Below, piece by piece: positions 61,322 to 64,000 of a DNA stretch of 64,000 nt. Both the position numbers and the translations under genes were made by a program. The stretch comes from JASSUD01 sp031963225. GTDB taxonomy: Bacteria > Pseudomonadota > Gammaproteobacteria > Burkholderiales > Burkholderiaceae. Below the pieces are notes generated by a model. That model searched no databases, was not told where the DNA came from, and saw only the letters and a program-made list of their open reading frames with translations. The DNA lies in the NCBI GenBank assembly GCA_031963225.1, contig JASSUD010000005.1:1-64000 (forward strand), in the 5' to 3' direction. Positions within the stretch are counted from its first letter, which is position 1, and every line of letters begins with the position of its first letter.

Positions 61322-62336
61322 TTTTGAGTTGAACTCCATAGAGATTGATGCGGAACGTACGTGTTTTAGAACGCAGCCCAACCATCACCCAGCCTTCAGG
61401 CGCAATAGTGGTCGCATCACGATAGTTGGGATCTATTTCACCAAATTCCATGACCTCACCTAACCATTGGCAAGTAGCTTGATACGGTGCACGGCTCTTT
61501 GGGTCAAAGTTATCTATAGTCCAGGTACGCGACAGATCCGCTGGTGTATAACCCATATTCTCTATCGCTACGCCTGCTGCCAGCTTGGCTGCAGTCACCG
61601 CCTGTGCAGCGAGTTTGACCGTGGTTACTGCTGCGTTTTCGAGCTTCTCCTCTCGCACCGCGCGATCTACTAGTTTTTTAGTGGTGACCGTGTTGTCTGC
61701 AGGGGTCGCCAACTGGGTAGCTTCATCGATTTTCTTAGTGGCTTCAGATGCAGCGGCAATAGCACGCTCTGCGGACTGTGCAGCAGCTGCAGCATTTGCA
61801 GCGGTTTTGGCAGTTTGATTCACATAGTCGTCTGCAGACACGCCCACGCTTCCATCCTGATTAAAAATAAGGACACGATGCGCGCGCTGTAGCGCCGTAG
61901 GGAGCTGCGTAGATAAGGCCGGATCAGATACCGGAAATTTAAATGTGCGCTCGGTAGCTTCTGCCAATTGTTGTATCTGGATAGCCGCACGATCGAGCGC
62001 ATCTTCTATGACATGGGGATAAAAGCCTCCCTGATTGGTCAGCGCAATAGGCTGTAGATTGGCAAGGTGCCCAATAATCACGAGCTTTTCATTCACCGGC
62101 AGAGGTCGTCCTTCAAGCGGATAGGTGACGGTACCACCTGGCGCCGTGTTTTGCTCATGGTTGAGCCGCACTCTATAGTCCGTATCTAGCGCCAGCACGC
62201 GTTCCGCACCGTCGCGATCAATGTGGATAACCCGCACGTCGCCTGCAGCAAAAACTTTAAAACCAAACGAAAAATCCGTCACATTCCCATTACCTTGATA
62301 AGGTGGGGTCTTGCGAGTGGTACTAGATATAGTCAT
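61314..62336 (-). CDS. Phage tail fibre protein
   Basis: A 340-residue protein with a T7-type tail-fibre N-terminal domain (residues about 1-140: TDFSFGFKVFAAGDVRVIHI, then IEDALDRAAIQIQQL). A long Ala/Thr/Lys-rich triple-helix-forming shaft and a short C-terminal domain follow. A strong GGAAGGAGG site precedes ATG 62336. It would attach to the tail and recognise the host surface. Confidence 0.78.
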   Translation of the reverse strand: MTISSTTRKTPPYQGNGNVTDFSFGFKVFAAGDVRVIHIDRDGAERVLALDTDYRVRLNHEQNTAPGGTVTYPLEGRPLPVNEKLVIIGHLANLQPIALTNQGGFYPHVIEDALDRAAIQIQQLAEATERTFKFPVSDPALSTQLPTALQRAHRVLIFNQDGSVGVSADDYVNQTAKTAANAAAAAQSAERAIAAASEATKKIDEATQLATPADNTVTTKKLVDRAVREEKLENAAVTTVKLAAQAVTAAKLAAGVAIENMGYTPADLSRTWTIDNFDPKSRAPYQATCQWLGEVMEFGEIDPNYRDATTIAPEGWVMVGLRSKTRTFRINLYGVQLKNA

Positions 62337-62393
62337 ACGGTCCTCCTTCCTCTTACATCTCTTGGTTCTACGGCTGCTGTTGGCACGATAAAA

Positions 62394-64000
62394 TTAATCA
62401 CGTCCTCGCCCATACACCACACCTCGCCACCAATCTGCTAAGTCTTGCGGGTCTTCTTCTCCCTGCATCACATCCCACAGATATAGCCCGGTCTGTGCTG
62501 CCTGGCCCGTTGGCAATCCAAATACGTAACCCGCAGTTTGTAGGGCATGCTGCCGCCAGGTATCGGATACGTCTTCGTCGTGCATCAGGTGCGAAAGATC
62601 TTTCGCACTACGCAGTGTCGTGACGACCATCTGTGCCGCCGGGGTAGCGACATAGCTACGCCCACCCAATACGGATCCGGCAATATCCCGTGCGACCGGA
62701 ATGCCGGAAAACATTCCCAGCGCCAACTCTTCTGCGGCCCAGTGCGCCCAATGTTCTTCATCCTCTTCATTGCGGTAAGATGGCTTGAGCGCCGCATGAA
62801 TCAGCTGAGGCACCACAAAATAAAACCAAGAGCGCGCGAGCACGAGGCTGAAATCTTCTCGCGCCTTTTCATATTTCCCTTCTCGCAGGCTGCCTAGGAT
62901 GCTGGCTGCGCGGCGTGCTATATCGCGCTGGCGGTTATAGAAGTGATTCCAAAAGCTATAGAACATCGTAAAGAGCTTCTGAAATTCACTGCCACGCTGA
63001 ATGGCAGCCATATCTTTGATACCTGCTCCGCCATGGGCATTGCGCACCGCGTGGTCTGCCGCATAAATCGCAGACTCCTCTGCCAACCCTTCATGCAAAG
63101 CGCGGTTGTATGCTCCCAGCCAAGTGGGTAATGCAGAGGCCATATCGAGCATCGCAATGCCGTAATAGGCGGTACGTTTTACGGCGTGGTTGAGCCGTTG
63201 TAGGGCTCCCAGCGGCCCAAATTCGCTGGCGAGCTCCATCTCACGCAGGGCTTCACGTATATCGCGGTCTACTTCGCCCATACGATGGCGCATCTCGCCA
63301 CTACGCGTGGTGACAAAGTCATAGGCCCCTTTCATTTTCTGTGGCGAACCGAAAAAAGCTTGCATGCCGGAGCGCATCCAGCGCACTCCCAACTCTCCCA
63401 CCGAATTAGAGGCGGCGCTTGCTCCATGGATCAGCATCGTGGAGAGACGAAAGCCCAGTCCCACCATCGTGGCAGACGTGCGTGTCCAGTGGGCCATACG
63501 ATCCCAAAACGCCAGTCCTCGCGCGTCTACGACCCGATCATTGGCAATGGACTGTAGCCATGGCCTAAACTGCGCGTAGTACTCGTGCCCGAGCGTGTTT
63601 TCTATGCGGGTGCGAATACGGGAATCTGCGAGAAAGCGGTCTGCATTGATGACGGCTTCACGGTACGCAATATCGTGGATAACCTGAGACAGGTGACGCG
63701 GCAATACCGATAGGCTCAGATAGAGGGGTGCAGCGTATTCTTTGCGTGCGATCGTATGGCCTTTGGGCGTGCTGGCGCGGCGGTAATTATTTTCTTCAAA
63801 TAGCTGATCCGCGTTGCGCTGGCGGTTTTGTTCTACATCAAACGAGCGCAATGGATCGTAGATCACGGGGTAGTAGCCACCTCGATAGGTACCATAGGGC
63901 GTGACGACCTCCCTGGCTTCAACTTTTGGTGGTGCCACACCAGAAAGACGTTTTTCCAATGCTTCGATCTGCGGCCACAGGGATTCGAGCGTATCCCAGA
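62394..64000 (-). CDS. Large phage virion-associated protein, C-terminal part
   Basis: A reading frame that runs off the right edge: codons before the TTG at 63959 stay open (WDTLESLWPQIEALEKR), so the true start is outside the window. The visible part of about 535 residues is helical, with a hydrophobic stretch (TMVGLGFRLSTMLIHGASAA) and an end region (TAGYVFGLPTGQ) like the C-terminal modules of large polyvalent podovirus proteins. It may be an internal or ejected virion protein. Confidence 0.6.
   Translation of the reverse strand, partial: WDTLESLWPQIEALEKRLSGVAPPKVEAREVVTPYGTYRGGYYPVIYDPLRSFDVEQNRQRNADQLFEENNYRRASTPKGHTIARKEYAAPLYLSLSVLPRHLSQVIHDIAYREAVINADRFLADSRIRTRIENTLGHEYYAQFRPWLQSIANDRVVDARGLAFWDRMAHWTRTSATMVGLGFRLSTMLIHGASAASNSVGELGVRWMRSGMQAFFGSPQKMKGAYDFVTTRSGEMRHRMGEVDRDIREALREMELASEFGPLGALQRLNHAVKRTAYYGIAMLDMASALPTWLGAYNRALHEGLAEESAIYAADHAVRNAHGGAGIKDMAAIQRGSEFQKLFTMFYSFWNHFYNRQRDIARRAASILGSLREGKYEKAREDFSLVLARSWFYFVVPQLIHAALKPSYRNEEDEEHWAHWAAEELALGMFSGIPVARDIAGSVLGGRSYVATPAAQMVVTTLRSAKDLSHLMHDEDVSDTWRQHALQTAGYVFGLPTGQAAQTGLYLWDVMQGEEDPQDLADWWRGVVYGRGRD

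Overview
The window looks like accessory chromosome from a Burkholderiaceae-related bacterium, most plausibly a fungal endosymbiont of the Mycoavidus / Mycetohabitans type. The reasons are a lasso-peptide core nearly matching the start of burhizin (known from endofungal Burkholderia rhizoxinica), a multimodular NRPS built with dual condensation/epimerisation domains, moderate GC for this family, many toxin-antitoxin and insertion-sequence relics, and very large TPR/NACHT proteins. The genus is an inference; no rRNA or housekeeping gene is present to confirm it.

Layout. (1) 1-7.1 kb: a lasso-peptide operon with precursor, B protease, C cyclase, D ABC exporter and a MATE transporter, preceded by a broken duplicate of the start of the B gene and a decayed TPR gene. 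(2) 7.1-14.0 kb: an IS5-type relic and a 2200-residue TPR-NACHT-HEAT protein with about 31 near-identical HEAT repeats. (3) 14.0-16.1 kb: a 10-bp minisatellite, a small winged-helix protein, a hipB relic and two tandem DUF421 membrane proteins. (4) 16.6-31.2 kb: a four-module NRPS (A-T-C-A-T-C-A-T-C-A-T-TE), with a second MATE transporter convergent to it that is paralogous to the lasso-linked one. (5) 31.6-36.0 kb: a cluster of HipB/HipA and Fic genes, whole and broken, with repeated 25-bp palindromic operators and a fragment matching the 3' end of tmRNA (a typical integration scar). (6) 35.9-44.8 kb: a compact aryl-polyene-like cluster (phosphopantetheinyl transferase, chain-length-factor-like KS, ACP, AMP-ligase/dehydratase fusion, aromatic ammonia lyase, thioesterase, KS, dehydratase, ketoreductase), threaded by copies of one intergenic repeat. 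(7) 44.8-57.2 kb: an intact HipBA pair, an orphan 614-residue protein, a polysaccharide lyase family 8-like enzyme without a signal peptide, a group II intron relic, and a 1635-residue TPR-NACHT-pentapeptide-WD40 protein. (8) 57.2-64 kb: a decayed Fic gene, a second short tmRNA-end match, a ParD/ParE-type pair, and the late end of a prophage (tail fibre, tail chaperone-like, holin, endolysin, nested Rz/Rz1 spanins).

Functionally the window holds three small-molecule systems. The lasso peptide has its own maturation and export genes. The NRPS product is predicted as a tetrapeptide ending in valine. The polyene-like system makes its own CoA/ACP chemistry but has no visible export or membrane-anchoring genes. 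The PPTase beside the polyene genes could activate both the ACP and the NRPS carrier domains. Two giant NACHT proteins share an N-terminal module but carry different repeat sensors, the architecture expected of NLR-like STAND ATPases used in defence or in host interaction.
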